NCBI GenBank assembly: GCA_004552615.1
Contig: SFNZ01000037.1
Coordinates: 1 to 15,164 of the forward strand
Length of the DNA: 15,164 nucleotides
DNA from: Bacteroidales bacterium
Lineage (GTDB): Bacteria > Bacteroidota > Bacteroidia > Bacteroidales > UBA932
Reading direction: 5' to 3'
Shown: positions 1 through 7,231 of the stretch, piece after piece
Layout of the letters: each line of letters starts with the position of its first letter
Position numbering within the stretch: the first letter of the stretch is position 1
The notes under the pieces: model-generated
The model's input: only the letters and a program-made list of their open reading frames with translations
Database searches by the model: none
Told to the model about the DNA's origin: nothing
Made by a program: the position numbers and the translations under genes

Positions 1-295
1 TATATATGATGGTATCCTTCTTCAGCCCCTTCGCCTTCAGGTCCTGCTCCGGGTTCGCCTTGCAGATGTCGTCTATGCTGACACCATAGACCTTCGCCAC
101 TGAATAGAGGGTCTGGTGGTCTAGGACTTTATGGCAATAATATACTTTCCCGTCCACGCCCCTGATTCTCTCGGAAGATATCGTGACCGGCTCCTGGGTG
201 TAATTCTGCGCGGTGGAAATGCTTTCTCCGCACCACAGACATGCCGCAACCAGTGCGGAAGGCAGAATCATATGGATTTTCATTTTCGCTTTCAT
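1..295 (-). CDS. Secreted LysM-domain protein, N-terminal fragment (runs off left edge)
   Basis: Reading leftward from the ATG at 295-293 the frame stays open for 98 codons to the window edge, so only the N-terminus is present. Residues 1 to about 30 form a basic start and a hydrophobic stretch ending near STAQN, a plausible signal peptide. Residues about 52-98 are a LysM domain, with YYCHKVLDHQTLYSVAKVYG and then SIDDICKANP, the usual LysM pattern for binding peptidoglycan N-acetylglucosamine. Bacteroidota proteins that begin this way often continue into a periplasmic-binding-protein-like domain, but that part lies outside the window. The start lies 10 nt after the glycosyltransferase stop, and an AGGA (305-302) overlaps the end of that gene, so the two are probably co-transcribed. 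LysM identity is clear; the protein's role is unknown. Confidence 0.8.
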   Translation of the reverse strand, partial: MKAKMKIHMILPSALVAACLWCGESISTAQNYTQEPVTISSERIRGVDGKVYYCHKVLDHQTLYSVAKVYGVSIDDICKANPEQDLKAKGLKKDTIIY

Positions 296-305
296 GTTTT
301 TTCCT

Positions 306-1427
306 TTACAAAGTACCCGCAAAATCAGTCAGGCTCCTGCAGAATGCCTCCCAGGACAGCCTCTGTTTCTCCTTGCGTATGTTCCCGATGCATCTTGCAG
401 CGGTTTCCGGGCATCCGAAATATTTCTCTATCTCCGCTCGGATGCATTCCGGGGCAGCCTCTTCCGCAACAATACCCGTGCCTGTCTCCCCGATGGTCTG
501 CTTGAGTCCTCCTGTATCCGTGACAATCATCGGTACCTCGAAATGATAGGAGACCGAACTGATTCCGCTCTGGGTCGCGGACCTGTATGGCAATACGGTC
601 ACGTCCGCGGCGGAGAAATAGTCCTTCACCTGGGAATCCTTTATGTATGAAGGGAATACGTGTATCCGGCCTTTCCCCGGAATCCCTTCGATTATCTTGC
701 TGTACGGCTCGAATGACCCGTATGGCTCGCCGGCTATGATCAGCTGGTATTCCTCCCCGAGGCCCGAAAATGCTTCCAGCAATATGTCAAGACCCTTGTA
801 ATGCCTTATCAGCCCGAAGAACAATATGTTACGCTTTCCCGGAGCCAGCCCGAGACGTCTCTCCGCCTCTTCCCGTGGCAGTTTCTCCCCGAAATGGGAA
901 TACAGGGGATGGTTGCGCATTATGTATTTCGCATCCGGCCTGAGCCTCAGCAGGTCGCTGGTCACGGAATCGCACATCGTGACGAATCCGTCGCAGCCTC
1001 CGAGGAAATATTTCGTGAACGGGGTGTCGAAGAAACGCGGCTCGTGGGGTACCACGTTGTCGAGGATGCCTATGACCTTGCAATTTTTCCCGACGTGCCG
1101 TGCCACGTAGCCGAGAGAAGGTGCGAACCACGACATCCAGTATCTCATTATCAGGATGTCCGGCTGCCATTCCCGTATCATTTTCGCCGTCCTTGCCCAT
1201 GATATCGGATTGGCTGTGTCCAATGTCGCGGTACTCTCTACCGGCATCGCCTCGTCATCGGGAGTCACATATTGGGTCTTCCCCGGGAAAAGGATGTCCG
1301 GATATTGCCGGGTGAAATTGAATGCACGGACAATATCGGATTTGCCCAGTTCAAAATACAGATTTGCGTTGAACTGGGCAATACCACCCCGGTAGGGGTA
1401 AAAACAGGATAAGACAGCGATTTTCAC
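306..1427 (-). CDS. Glycosyltransferase family 4-like protein (GT-B fold)
   Basis: A 373-residue protein with the two-domain layout of GT-B glycosyltransferases. The N-terminal half opens with MKIAVLSCFYPYRGGIAQFN, where the glycine-rich turn after the first strand is typical of the acceptor domain. The C-terminal half has ILFFGLIRHYKGLDILLEAF (201-220) and LPYRSATQSGISS (279-291), followed by a PMIVTDTGGL segment (299-308), all characteristic of the nucleotide-sugar-binding domain of GT4 enzymes. The classical E-x7-E pair is not evident: Gln and other residues occupy that region, as in a subset of the family. The start is GTG at 1427-1425, chosen because it gives the expected MKIAVLS N-terminus. 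It has no signal peptide, so it should act in the cytoplasm or at the inner membrane face. It lies 27 nt after the OmpH-like gene and 10 nt before the LysM gene. Sugar donor and acceptor cannot be deduced. Confidence 0.88.
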   Translation of the reverse strand: MKIAVLSCFYPYRGGIAQFNANLYFELGKSDIVRAFNFTRQYPDILFPGKTQYVTPDDEAMPVESTATLDTANPISWARTAKMIREWQPDILIMRYWMSWFAPSLGYVARHVGKNCKVIGILDNVVPHEPRFFDTPFTKYFLGGCDGFVTMCDSVTSDLLRLRPDAKYIMRNHPLYSHFGEKLPREEAERRLGLAPGKRNILFFGLIRHYKGLDILLEAFSGLGEEYQLIIAGEPYGSFEPYSKIIEGIPGKGRIHVFPSYIKDSQVKDYFSAADVTVLPYRSATQSGISSVSYHFEVPMIVTDTGGLKQTIGETGTGIVAEEAAPECIRAEIEKYFGCPETAARCIGNIRKEKQRLSWEAFCRSLTDFAGTL

Positions 1428-1454
1428 GTCTTATTATATTATTGTTCGGATTTG

Positions 1455-2096
1455 TTATTCCGCAGAGCTTTTTCCTGAATCCTTGGACTTGCTCTTCACG
1501 TACTCGTCGTTGAGCCTTGTGATGATGTCGTCGGTCACGTCGAGCGAGCTGTCGGCAGCTGCTACCGGTGCAGGAAGGATGTCACCCTGGGTGGTGATGA
1601 TCATGGCGTAATGCATCTCGGCGATGTATCTGTCAAGGAAAGACTTGATGGCGTCTCCGATATTGTTCATCATCACCTGCTGCTCCTCGGCGATTTCCTG
1701 GTTCTTCTGGTTGGCATACTCGTTGAAAGCGTTCCTCTGCTCCTCGAGCTTCTGTCCCTGGGCCTCTGCCACTGAGCGGGTTATGAGACCCTTGTTGATT
1801 TTCTCCTGGAATGAGTTCACATCTTTCTGGAGCTTGGCGCCTCTTCTGTTTACTTCCTCGGAGATGCCCTGGGCCTTGGTCTCCACTACTGAACGGAGGT
1901 CGTTGGCCATGTCATATTCGTTGAGGACCCTGTCAAGGTTGAAATATACGATGGCTCCTTTTTCCGCCGTTGCCGCAGCGCCTTCACTGCCGGCCTCGCC
2001 GCTGACTGCAGATTTGTTCCCGGTGAGGGAGATGATTCCGAATACTGCCACAGCAACCAGAGCTATGACGCTGAGAATTAATGGTGTGTTCTTCAT
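1455..2096 (-). CDS. OmpH/Skp-family protein with an N-terminal membrane anchor
   Basis: A 213-residue protein. Residues about 5-25 are a hydrophobic segment without an obvious cleavage site, so it may be a membrane anchor rather than a cleaved signal. A short Ala/Gly/Ser-rich linker follows (about 27-45). The Skp core then begins with GAIVYFNLDRVLNEYDMAND and a long charged helical region (about 65-150, rich in Glu, Gln, Lys) that should form the coiled-coil tentacles of an OmpH/Skp chaperone. The return strand contains AMIITTQGDILPAP and a DVTDDIITRLNDEY segment, both typical of the family. It probably faces the periplasm and binds unfolded outer-membrane proteins. It is first in a minus-strand unit with a glycosyltransferase and a LysM protein. 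The start ATG at 2096-2094 follows an A-rich stretch with no Shine-Dalgarno, which is usual in Bacteroidota. It is a divergent paralogue of the Skp gene at 7232-7795. Confidence 0.87.
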   Translation of the reverse strand: MKNTPLILSVIALVAVAVFGIISLTGNKSAVSGEAGSEGAAATAEKGAIVYFNLDRVLNEYDMANDLRSVVETKAQGISEEVNRRGAKLQKDVNSFQEKINKGLITRSVAEAQGQKLEEQRNAFNEYANQKNQEIAEEQQVMMNNIGDAIKSFLDRYIAEMHYAMIITTQGDILPAPVAAADSSLDVTDDIITRLNDEYVKSKSKDSGKSSAE

Positions 2097-2172
2097 TTTT
2101 ATTTGTTTTTAATATTATTCTGTTTGCCTGGTGCCATAATGCCTTGTTTGCACGGCACGGCGCATCAAAATG

Positions 2173-2180
2173 CAAATTTA
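2173..2180 (-). promoter_or_regulatory. Putative -7 promoter box (TAAATTTG) for the OmpH-GT4-LysM unit
   Basis: Read on the minus strand this is TAAATTTG, a full match to the Bacteroidota -7 element TAnnTTTG. It begins on the base immediately after the pdxJ stop codon (2183-2181). Transcription would start around 2166 and leave a leader of roughly 70 nt before the ATG at 2096. No convincing -33 TTG is present at the usual distance. It suggests that the OmpH-like unit is transcribed independently of pdxJ. Confidence 0.5.
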
Positions 2181-2900
2181 CTAAAATATTTTAATCTTTG
2201 ACAGATATGCGCCTATAGTTTTTTCAAGACCCATGTAAAGCGCGTCGCTGATGACGGCATGCCCGATGGAGACCTCGTCGGTCCATGGAATCGTCCTTAT
2301 GAAATATTCGAGATTCTCAAGATTCAGGTCATGGCCGGCGTTGAGCCCGAGCCCGCATTCCCTCGCCGCTTCGGCAGCTTCAAGATAAGGCGCTATGGCT
2401 TTCTCCCGGCATGACGGATAATCTTCTGCGTATCCGGCCGTGTACAACTCCACCCGGTCGGCCCCGCACAAGGCGGCCCCACGTACCATCACGGGATCCG
2501 GATTGACGAATATGGAGGTGCGTATCCCGCAGTCCCTGAATTCCTTGCATATTTCCGTGAGGAATTCTGCGTTACGCACGGTGTCCCATCCGGCATTGGA
2601 CGTAATGGCGTCAGGCGCGTCCGGAACGAGGGTGACCTGGTCCGGCCTCACCTCCTTCACCAATGCATTGAATCCGGGTATCGGATTGCCTTCTATGTTC
2701 ATTTCCACATTTATCAGCGGCCTTATCGCCCTGACGTCCGAATAGCGTATGTGCCGCTCGTCCGGCCGGGGATGAACGGTGATTCCTTCCGCCCCGAACC
2801 TCACGCAGTCCACCGCAGCCTTCTCCACGTCCGGGATGTTCCCGCCCCTTGCATTGCGCAGTGTGGCGATTTTGTTTATGTTGACGCTCAACCGTGTCAT
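2181..2900 (-). CDS. pdxJ: Pyridoxine 5'-phosphate synthase
   Basis: A 239-residue TIM-barrel enzyme that condenses 1-deoxy-D-xylulose 5-phosphate with 3-amino-2-oxopropyl phosphate to give pyridoxine 5'-phosphate, the last ring-forming step of DXP-dependent vitamin B6 synthesis. Recognisable segments are VNINKIATLRNARGG (6-20), GITVHPRPDERHI (39-51), VEMNIEGNP (65-73), VELYTAGYA (150-158), LNAGHDLN (186-193) and SIGHAVISDAL. His43, Glu70, Glu151 and His190 match the conserved catalytic residues of the E. coli enzyme as I recall that sequence. I chose the ATG at 2900-2898, giving MTRLSVNINK. A longer frame opens with TTG at 2936-2934, but that TTG is the end of the putative -7 promoter box. 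The neighbours are nadK, divergent, and the OmpH-like unit downstream. Family assignment is secure. Confidence 0.96.
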   Translation of the reverse strand: MTRLSVNINKIATLRNARGGNIPDVEKAAVDCVRFGAEGITVHPRPDERHIRYSDVRAIRPLINVEMNIEGNPIPGFNALVKEVRPDQVTLVPDAPDAITSNAGWDTVRNAEFLTEICKEFRDCGIRTSIFVNPDPVMVRGAALCGADRVELYTAGYAEDYPSCREKAIAPYLEAAEAARECGLGLNAGHDLNLENLEYFIRTIPWTDEVSIGHAVISDALYMGLEKTIGAYLSKIKIF

Positions 2901-2933
2901 ATCCGTAACAATTTGAGTATTCCGTAAAACATA

Positions 2934-2941
2934 CAAAAATA
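2934..2941 (-). promoter_or_regulatory. Putative -7 promoter box (TATTTTTG) for pdxJ
   Basis: On the minus strand this reads TATTTTTG, a complete TAnnTTTG match. Transcription would start near 2927, about 27 nt ahead of the pdxJ ATG at 2900. The last three bases of the box form the upstream in-frame TTG, which argues that this TTG is promoter rather than start codon. No clear -33 element is seen at standard spacing. Confidence 0.5.
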
Positions 2942-2974
2942 GCTATTATTGTGAAATTATTGTAAAGAAAGTGC

Positions 2975-2982
2975 TATTTTTG
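2975..2982 (+). promoter_or_regulatory. Putative -7 promoter box (TATTTTTG) for nadK-uppS
   Basis: The plus strand reads TATTTTTG, the same eight bases as the pdxJ box on the opposite strand. A possible -33 TTG lies at 2949-2951, with 23 nt between, slightly longer than usual. Transcription would start near 2988 and leave a leader of about 20 nt before the nadK ATG at 3008. Confidence 0.52.
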
Positions 2983-3007
2983 TAATCTACCTGACAAAAT
3001 CAATCAG

Positions 3008-3835
3008 ATGCTTTTCGCATTTTATATCAAAAACAAGGCGCTGTCCGACAACCCCAGGCTCCTCTTCCTGAGGAAGAATCTGGAGGAAGCAGGTTGCGTG
3101 CTTTATGACATAGAATCCCGCGGGGACCTTCGGCAGGGAACCGAAGCGGTAATAAGCGTGGGAGGTGACGGAACGTTCCTCTCCGCCTCCAAGCGTGTCG
3201 CTGACAGCGGCATTCCGATCATCGGAGTCAATATGGGCCGGCTCGGATTCCTTTCCGAAAACAAGCCGGAGGATGTCGCCGAGGCTCTCGTGAAAGGGGA
3301 GTACAGGCTCGAGAACAGGACCATGCTGTCGGCTTCGATTTCCGGGACGGACGTGGACGGGAAGATAGATTTCTGGCCTTACGCCCTGAACGAGGTAACG
3401 GTGCACAGGAGCGGAGCGGCCGTGCTCGGGATAAGTGTATGTGTGGACGGAGAGGAACTGCCTACATATTGGGCGGACGGGCTTATCGTGGCCACGAGCT
3501 CCGGCTCGACAGCATATTCGCTGAGTGCCGGAGGCCCTATCTGCACCCCGGACTCCAAGGTGCTCATAATCGCGCCGATAGCCCCTCACAACCTGAACGT
3601 GCGCCCTCTCGTGGTGCCGGAGACCGCTGAAATAGAAATCAGTATCCGCTCCAGGGACGCGTCGGCAATATTCACGATGGACAACAGGACGATGACCATC
3701 GGCATATCCGCGAGGATAAGAGTATCTATGGCACAATTTTCGCTAAAACGTATCCGGCTTTCCAGGTCGAGTTTTGTAAAAGCCCTGGTCAGCAAGCTTT
3801 TCTGGGGAGAAGATATCAGGAACAATGGTGATTGA
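3008..3835 (+). CDS. nadK: NAD kinase
   Basis: A 275-residue ATP-NAD kinase that phosphorylates NAD to NADP in the cytoplasm. The diagnostic GGDGT motif is at residues 52-56 (SVGGDGTFLSA), followed by GVNMGRLGFLSE, the conserved ALNEVTVHR segment with its substrate-binding Asn-Glu, and WADGLIVATSSGSTAYSLSA, which contains the second glycine/serine-rich signature. The C-terminus KLFWGEDIRN resembles Bacteroidota NadK enzymes. Length is normal for bacterial NadK (about 270-300). It is divergent from pdxJ and overlaps the next gene by 11 nt if uppS starts at 3825. NADP supply is relevant to the NADP-type glutamate dehydrogenase further downstream, but there is no direct link in the sequence. Confidence 0.96.
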   Translation: MLFAFYIKNKALSDNPRLLFLRKNLEEAGCVLYDIESRGDLRQGTEAVISVGGDGTFLSASKRVADSGIPIIGVNMGRLGFLSENKPEDVAEALVKGEYRLENRTMLSASISGTDVDGKIDFWPYALNEVTVHRSGAAVLGISVCVDGEELPTYWADGLIVATSSGSTAYSLSAGGPICTPDSKVLIIAPIAPHNLNVRPLVVPETAEIEISIRSRDASAIFTMDNRTMTIGISARIRVSMAQFSLKRIRLSRSSFVKALVSKLFWGEDIRNNGD

Positions 3836-4568
3836 ACAATCAATGGAAAAAGACAGCAGGATTCCGGTTCACGTATCCATGATCATGGACGGAAACGGCA
3901 GATGGGCCAGGGCACGTGGCCAGGAACGTGTTTTCGGACATAAGAAAGGTGCGGAAAGTGTGCGTGCCTGTCTCGAGGCGGCAATAGAAGCAGGTGTCAA
4001 ATACCTGTCTGTGTATGCATTCTCTGAAGAGAACTGGAACCGCCCGAGGCAAGAGGTGGATTTCCTCATGAAACTGATGGCTGATTCAATATCGGACGAG
4101 ATGGAGTCCCTGATGAAGAACGGGGTGCGGTTCCGTGTCCTCGGCAACAGGGCAAGACTCAGTCCGGATCTTCTCGAAGCCATTTCTTCGCTCGAGGCCA
4201 TGACCCGGGACAACGGTACGATTGACCTCATAGTTTTCCTCAGTTACAGCGGCAGATGGGACATAAGCCAGGCTGCAAGGCGTTTCGCGCAGCATTGCAT
4301 TGAATGTCCGGAGGAAGCTGCGAAGCTTTTGGATGAGAATGAACCTGTGGACATGGGGTCATACCTTGTGACGGCAGGCATTCCTGACCCTGATCTCATC
4401 ATCAGGACGTCCGGGGAGAAGCGCCTGAGCAACTATCTGCTGTGGCAGGGGGCATATTCGGAACTTGTATTCGTGGACAAGCTGTGGCCTGATTTCAGAC
4501 GGGATGATTTCTTCGATGCGCTCGCTGAATATTCATCCAGGGACCGAAGATATGGAAAAGTGAAATAA
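3825..4568 (+). CDS. uppS: Isoprenyl transferase (undecaprenyl diphosphate synthase)
   Basis: A 247-residue cis-prenyltransferase that adds isopentenyl units to farnesyl diphosphate, producing the undecaprenyl carrier for peptidoglycan and surface glycans. The signatures are all present: MIMDGNGRWA (19-28) with the catalytic Asp22, GHKKGAE (38-44), AFSEENWNRP (65-74), LSYSGRWDI (139-147), DLIIRTSGE (190-198) and SNYLLWQGAYSELVF (202-216) with the magnesium-binding Glu213. The ATG at 3825 overlaps nadK by 11 nt and has AGGA just before it. A second in-frame ATG at 3843, giving MEKDSRIPVH, is equally plausible because the conserved core begins near residue 12. It is followed by bamA, the order seen in many Bacteroidota. 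Confidence 0.95.
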   Translation: MVIEQSMEKDSRIPVHVSMIMDGNGRWARARGQERVFGHKKGAESVRACLEAAIEAGVKYLSVYAFSEENWNRPRQEVDFLMKLMADSISDEMESLMKNGVRFRVLGNRARLSPDLLEAISSLEAMTRDNGTIDLIVFLSYSGRWDISQAARRFAQHCIECPEEAAKLLDENEPVDMGSYLVTAGIPDPDLIIRTSGEKRLSNYLLWQGAYSELVFVDKLWPDFRRDDFFDALAEYSSRDRRYGKVK

Positions 4569-4574
4569 TTGCTG

Positions 4575-4582
4575 TATATTTG
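4575..4582 (+). promoter_or_regulatory. Putative -7 promoter box (TATATTTG) for bamA-ompH
   Basis: TATATTTG matches TAnnTTTG exactly and begins 7 nt after the uppS stop codon. Its last three bases, TTG at 4580-4582, are in frame with bamA and could be mistaken for a start codon. A start of transcription near 4588 would leave only about 15 nt before the preferred ATG at 4604. This suggests bamA has its own promoter in addition to read-through from nadK-uppS. Confidence 0.5.
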
Positions 4583-4603
4583 TACGATATTACTCAAAAG
4601 AAG

Positions 4604-7198
4604 ATGAAGATACAACACGTATTCTGCATAGCTGTGCTGTTGATGATGCAGTCCGTGGCATCCGGTCAGCAGAAGAAGAGTTCTGTGGAAATAGACTATA
4701 ACGAGCCCCGCGAATATGTCGTGGGAGGTGTGAAGGTGACCGGAAACCGTGCGTTCGCGGAGCAGCAGATCCTCAATCAGGCCGGACTCAGGCCGGGGAT
4801 GAAAGTGACTGTTCCGGGAGATGACATATCCTCCGTGGTGAGCAGGTTGTGGCTGCAGCGCTATTTCCAGGATGTCGCTGTCTATGTCGATTCCATTGCC
4901 CCGGCCGGGGATACAGCGTTCTTCCGCCTTGACATCCAGGAGCGTCCGAGGGTCTCGATGTGGTCTTTCAGCGGTGTTAAGAGCGGTGAGAAGAAAGATC
5001 TTCTCGAGAGATTGAACTACAAGAGGGGAGCGGCATTCTCGGACTACGTGTCGAAGACATCGGTGGACATCATCAAGAGATATTACCAGGGCAAAGGCTT
5101 CATGAACGTGGAGGTGGAGCCTCAGGTGAAGAAGGACACCGTGGTGAAGAACGCCATCCGCGTGAATTTCGCCGTGGACAGGGGAGAGAAGGTCAAGATC
5201 AAGACCATCAATTTCATAGGCAATACGGACGTGAGCGACTTCAAGCTCGCCAAGTCGATGAAGAAGACCAAGTCCGCCAAGTACTACAACTTCTTCAAGA
5301 GCAAGAAGTTCAACGAGAAAGAGTACGCTACTGACAAGAAATCCCTCATCAGTGCTTTCAACGAGGCCGGTTACAGGGACGCACGCCTGCTCAAGGATTC
5401 CATATATTATGTGGTTCCAGGCAAGCGTCTCGGGATTGACTTCACCTTCGATGAGGGCAAGAAGTATTATTTCAGGAACGTGACATGGACAGGAAACTCG
5501 GTTTATTCCACCGAGGCCCTGAATTCCGTGCTCCAGATAGAGAAGGGTGACCCTTATGACCTCGTGACCATGCAGAAGCGCCTGCAGGGAGGCGGGAAGC
5601 AGGGCGACATGGATGTGTCCAAGCTTTACCGTGACAACGGTTATCTCTTCTTCGACGTGCAGCCTGTGGAACTGAACGTGGCGGGAGACTCCGTGGACGT
5701 GGAGATGCGTATCGTCGAGGGCAAGCAGGCCACATTGAACAATATCATTATCAACGGCAACGACCTCACCAACGAGAGGGTAGTCCGCCGCCAGATATTT
5801 ACCAGGCCGGGCTATCTTTTCAGCCAGTCCGACTTCGAGCGCTCCATCAGGGAGATAGCCTCTCTCGGCCAGTTCGACCCGGAGGCCATAACGGACCCGG
5901 CCAAGGGCTGGTCCATCCTTCCTGACCAGAGGGACAATACTGTGGACATCGTCTATAACGTGACGGAAAAGCCTTCCAGCCAGCTCGAGCTCTCGGGAGG
6001 ATGGGGCGGCAAGACATTTGTGGCCACAGTCGGAGTAAGCTTCAACAACTTCTCCACCCGCAGGTTCTTCGACAAGGGTGCGTGGCGTCCGGTTCCTCTC
6101 GGAGATGCGCAGAATCTGGCATTCCGTTTCCAGACCAGCGGTACATATTATACAGCCTTGTCCGCAAGCTTCATGGAACCGTGGCTCTTCGGAAAGAAGC
6201 CTACCTCCCTCAGCATCTCCGCTTACTACAGCCGCCAGACCAACTCTTACCTCGCCTGGAACATTCTCAACAATGACCGTCAGTTCGAGGTGTACGGTAT
6301 TTCCGCAGGAATCGGAAACCGCCTCAAATGGCCTGACAACTATTTCGTGCTTTACAATCAGCTGAGCTGGCAGACATACCGCCTGAACAACTGGTTTTCG
6401 AATTCGTTCATTTTCGATGACGGCGTTTCACACAATATCAGCTACACCCTCGGACTCTCGAGAAATTCCACCGACCAGCAGATTTATCCGCGCCAGGGTT
6501 CGGACCTCTCGTTCTCCGTGCAGCTGACACCTCCGTTCTCGCTGTTCAGGCACAAGGACAGGAGCAATCTCGACGATGCCGGCAATCCTGCCCATGTCTC
6601 CAACTACAGGGACATCAATTATGACAACTGGAGCGCCCAGGACAGATACCGTTGGATCGAGTATCACAAGTGGTCCTTCAAGGGCTCCCTCTATACCAAG
6701 CTTGTCGGGAATCTCGTCCTGATGACCAGGGCGCAGTTCGGATACCTCGGCTATTATAACCGCAAGTGGGGCTATTCACCGTTCGAGGGATTCATCGTCG
6801 GCGGTGACGGAATGTCCGGCTACAACAATTACGGTTCCGAGGTCATAGCCCTCCGTGGTTATGAGAACTATTCCCTGACCCCTTATCTTCCGACGGCATA
6901 CAGCTCGAACGGATATGCCTATGCCGGAAATGTATATGACAAGTTCACTGTCGAGCTCAGGTATCCTGTCGTGATGCAGCCACAGTCCACGATTTTCGCC
7001 CTCGTATTCCTTGAGGGAGGTAACTGCTGGTCCGACATCCGCGATTTCAATCCGTTCCAGATCAAGCGTTCCGCCGGTGTCGGCGTGAGGGTTTATCTGC
7101 CTGTCATCGGACTTCTCGGAATCGACTGGGGATATGGATTCGACGACAAGGAGAACGGAAAGGGACAGTTCCACTTCCTGATCGGCCAGCAGTTCTGA
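4604..7198 (+). CDS. bamA: Outer membrane protein assembly factor BamA
   Basis: An 864-residue Omp85-family protein that inserts beta-barrel proteins into the outer membrane. A signal peptide covers residues 1 to about 21 (MKIQHVFCIAVLLMMQSVAS). Five POTRA repeats follow, at about 38-113, 116-195, 198-285, 288-372 and 375-455. Repeats 1, 3, 4 and 5 show the pattern of a strand, Gly-Asn and a helix (VKVTGN, INFIGN, VTWTGN, IIINGN). The C-terminal half is a transmembrane barrel that contains LRGYENY (about 750-756), the lid-loop (V/L)RG(F/Y) motif of Omp85 proteins, and ends in Phe. POTRA3 carries a lysine-rich stretch (about 220-247), and POTRA4 the NGYLFFDV segment common in Bacteroidota. I chose ATG 4604 over TTG 4580 because it gives a clean signal peptide and the TTG lies inside a promoter box. 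The Skp gene follows 33 nt downstream. Confidence 0.96.
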   Translation: MKIQHVFCIAVLLMMQSVASGQQKKSSVEIDYNEPREYVVGGVKVTGNRAFAEQQILNQAGLRPGMKVTVPGDDISSVVSRLWLQRYFQDVAVYVDSIAPAGDTAFFRLDIQERPRVSMWSFSGVKSGEKKDLLERLNYKRGAAFSDYVSKTSVDIIKRYYQGKGFMNVEVEPQVKKDTVVKNAIRVNFAVDRGEKVKIKTINFIGNTDVSDFKLAKSMKKTKSAKYYNFFKSKKFNEKEYATDKKSLISAFNEAGYRDARLLKDSIYYVVPGKRLGIDFTFDEGKKYYFRNVTWTGNSVYSTEALNSVLQIEKGDPYDLVTMQKRLQGGGKQGDMDVSKLYRDNGYLFFDVQPVELNVAGDSVDVEMRIVEGKQATLNNIIINGNDLTNERVVRRQIFTRPGYLFSQSDFERSIREIASLGQFDPEAITDPAKGWSILPDQRDNTVDIVYNVTEKPSSQLELSGGWGGKTFVATVGVSFNNFSTRRFFDKGAWRPVPLGDAQNLAFRFQTSGTYYTALSASFMEPWLFGKKPTSLSISAYYSRQTNSYLAWNILNNDRQFEVYGISAGIGNRLKWPDNYFVLYNQLSWQTYRLNNWFSNSFIFDDGVSHNISYTLGLSRNSTDQQIYPRQGSDLSFSVQLTPPFSLFRHKDRSNLDDAGNPAHVSNYRDINYDNWSAQDRYRWIEYHKWSFKGSLYTKLVGNLVLMTRAQFGYLGYYNRKWGYSPFEGFIVGGDGMSGYNNYGSEVIALRGYENYSLTPYLPTAYSSNGYAYAGNVYDKFTVELRYPVVMQPQSTIFALVFLEGGNCWSDIRDFNPFQIKRSAGVGVRVYLPVIGLLGIDWGYGFDDKENGKGQFHFLIGQQF

Positions 7199-7231
7199 TC
7201 TTAAAACAGATAACATAAAATTTTAGATAAT

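Noticed and set aside
2100..2166. Possible riboswitch in the leader of the OmpH-like unit
   Set aside because: Only a weak GTGCC/GGCAC pairing is visible, with a large loop. No known riboswitch core is recognisable.
2987..3736. Open frame of 249 codons on the minus strand
   Set aside because: It is antisense to nadK, which carries GGDGT and the second NAD-kinase motif. Its product is rich in Arg and His without domain signs.
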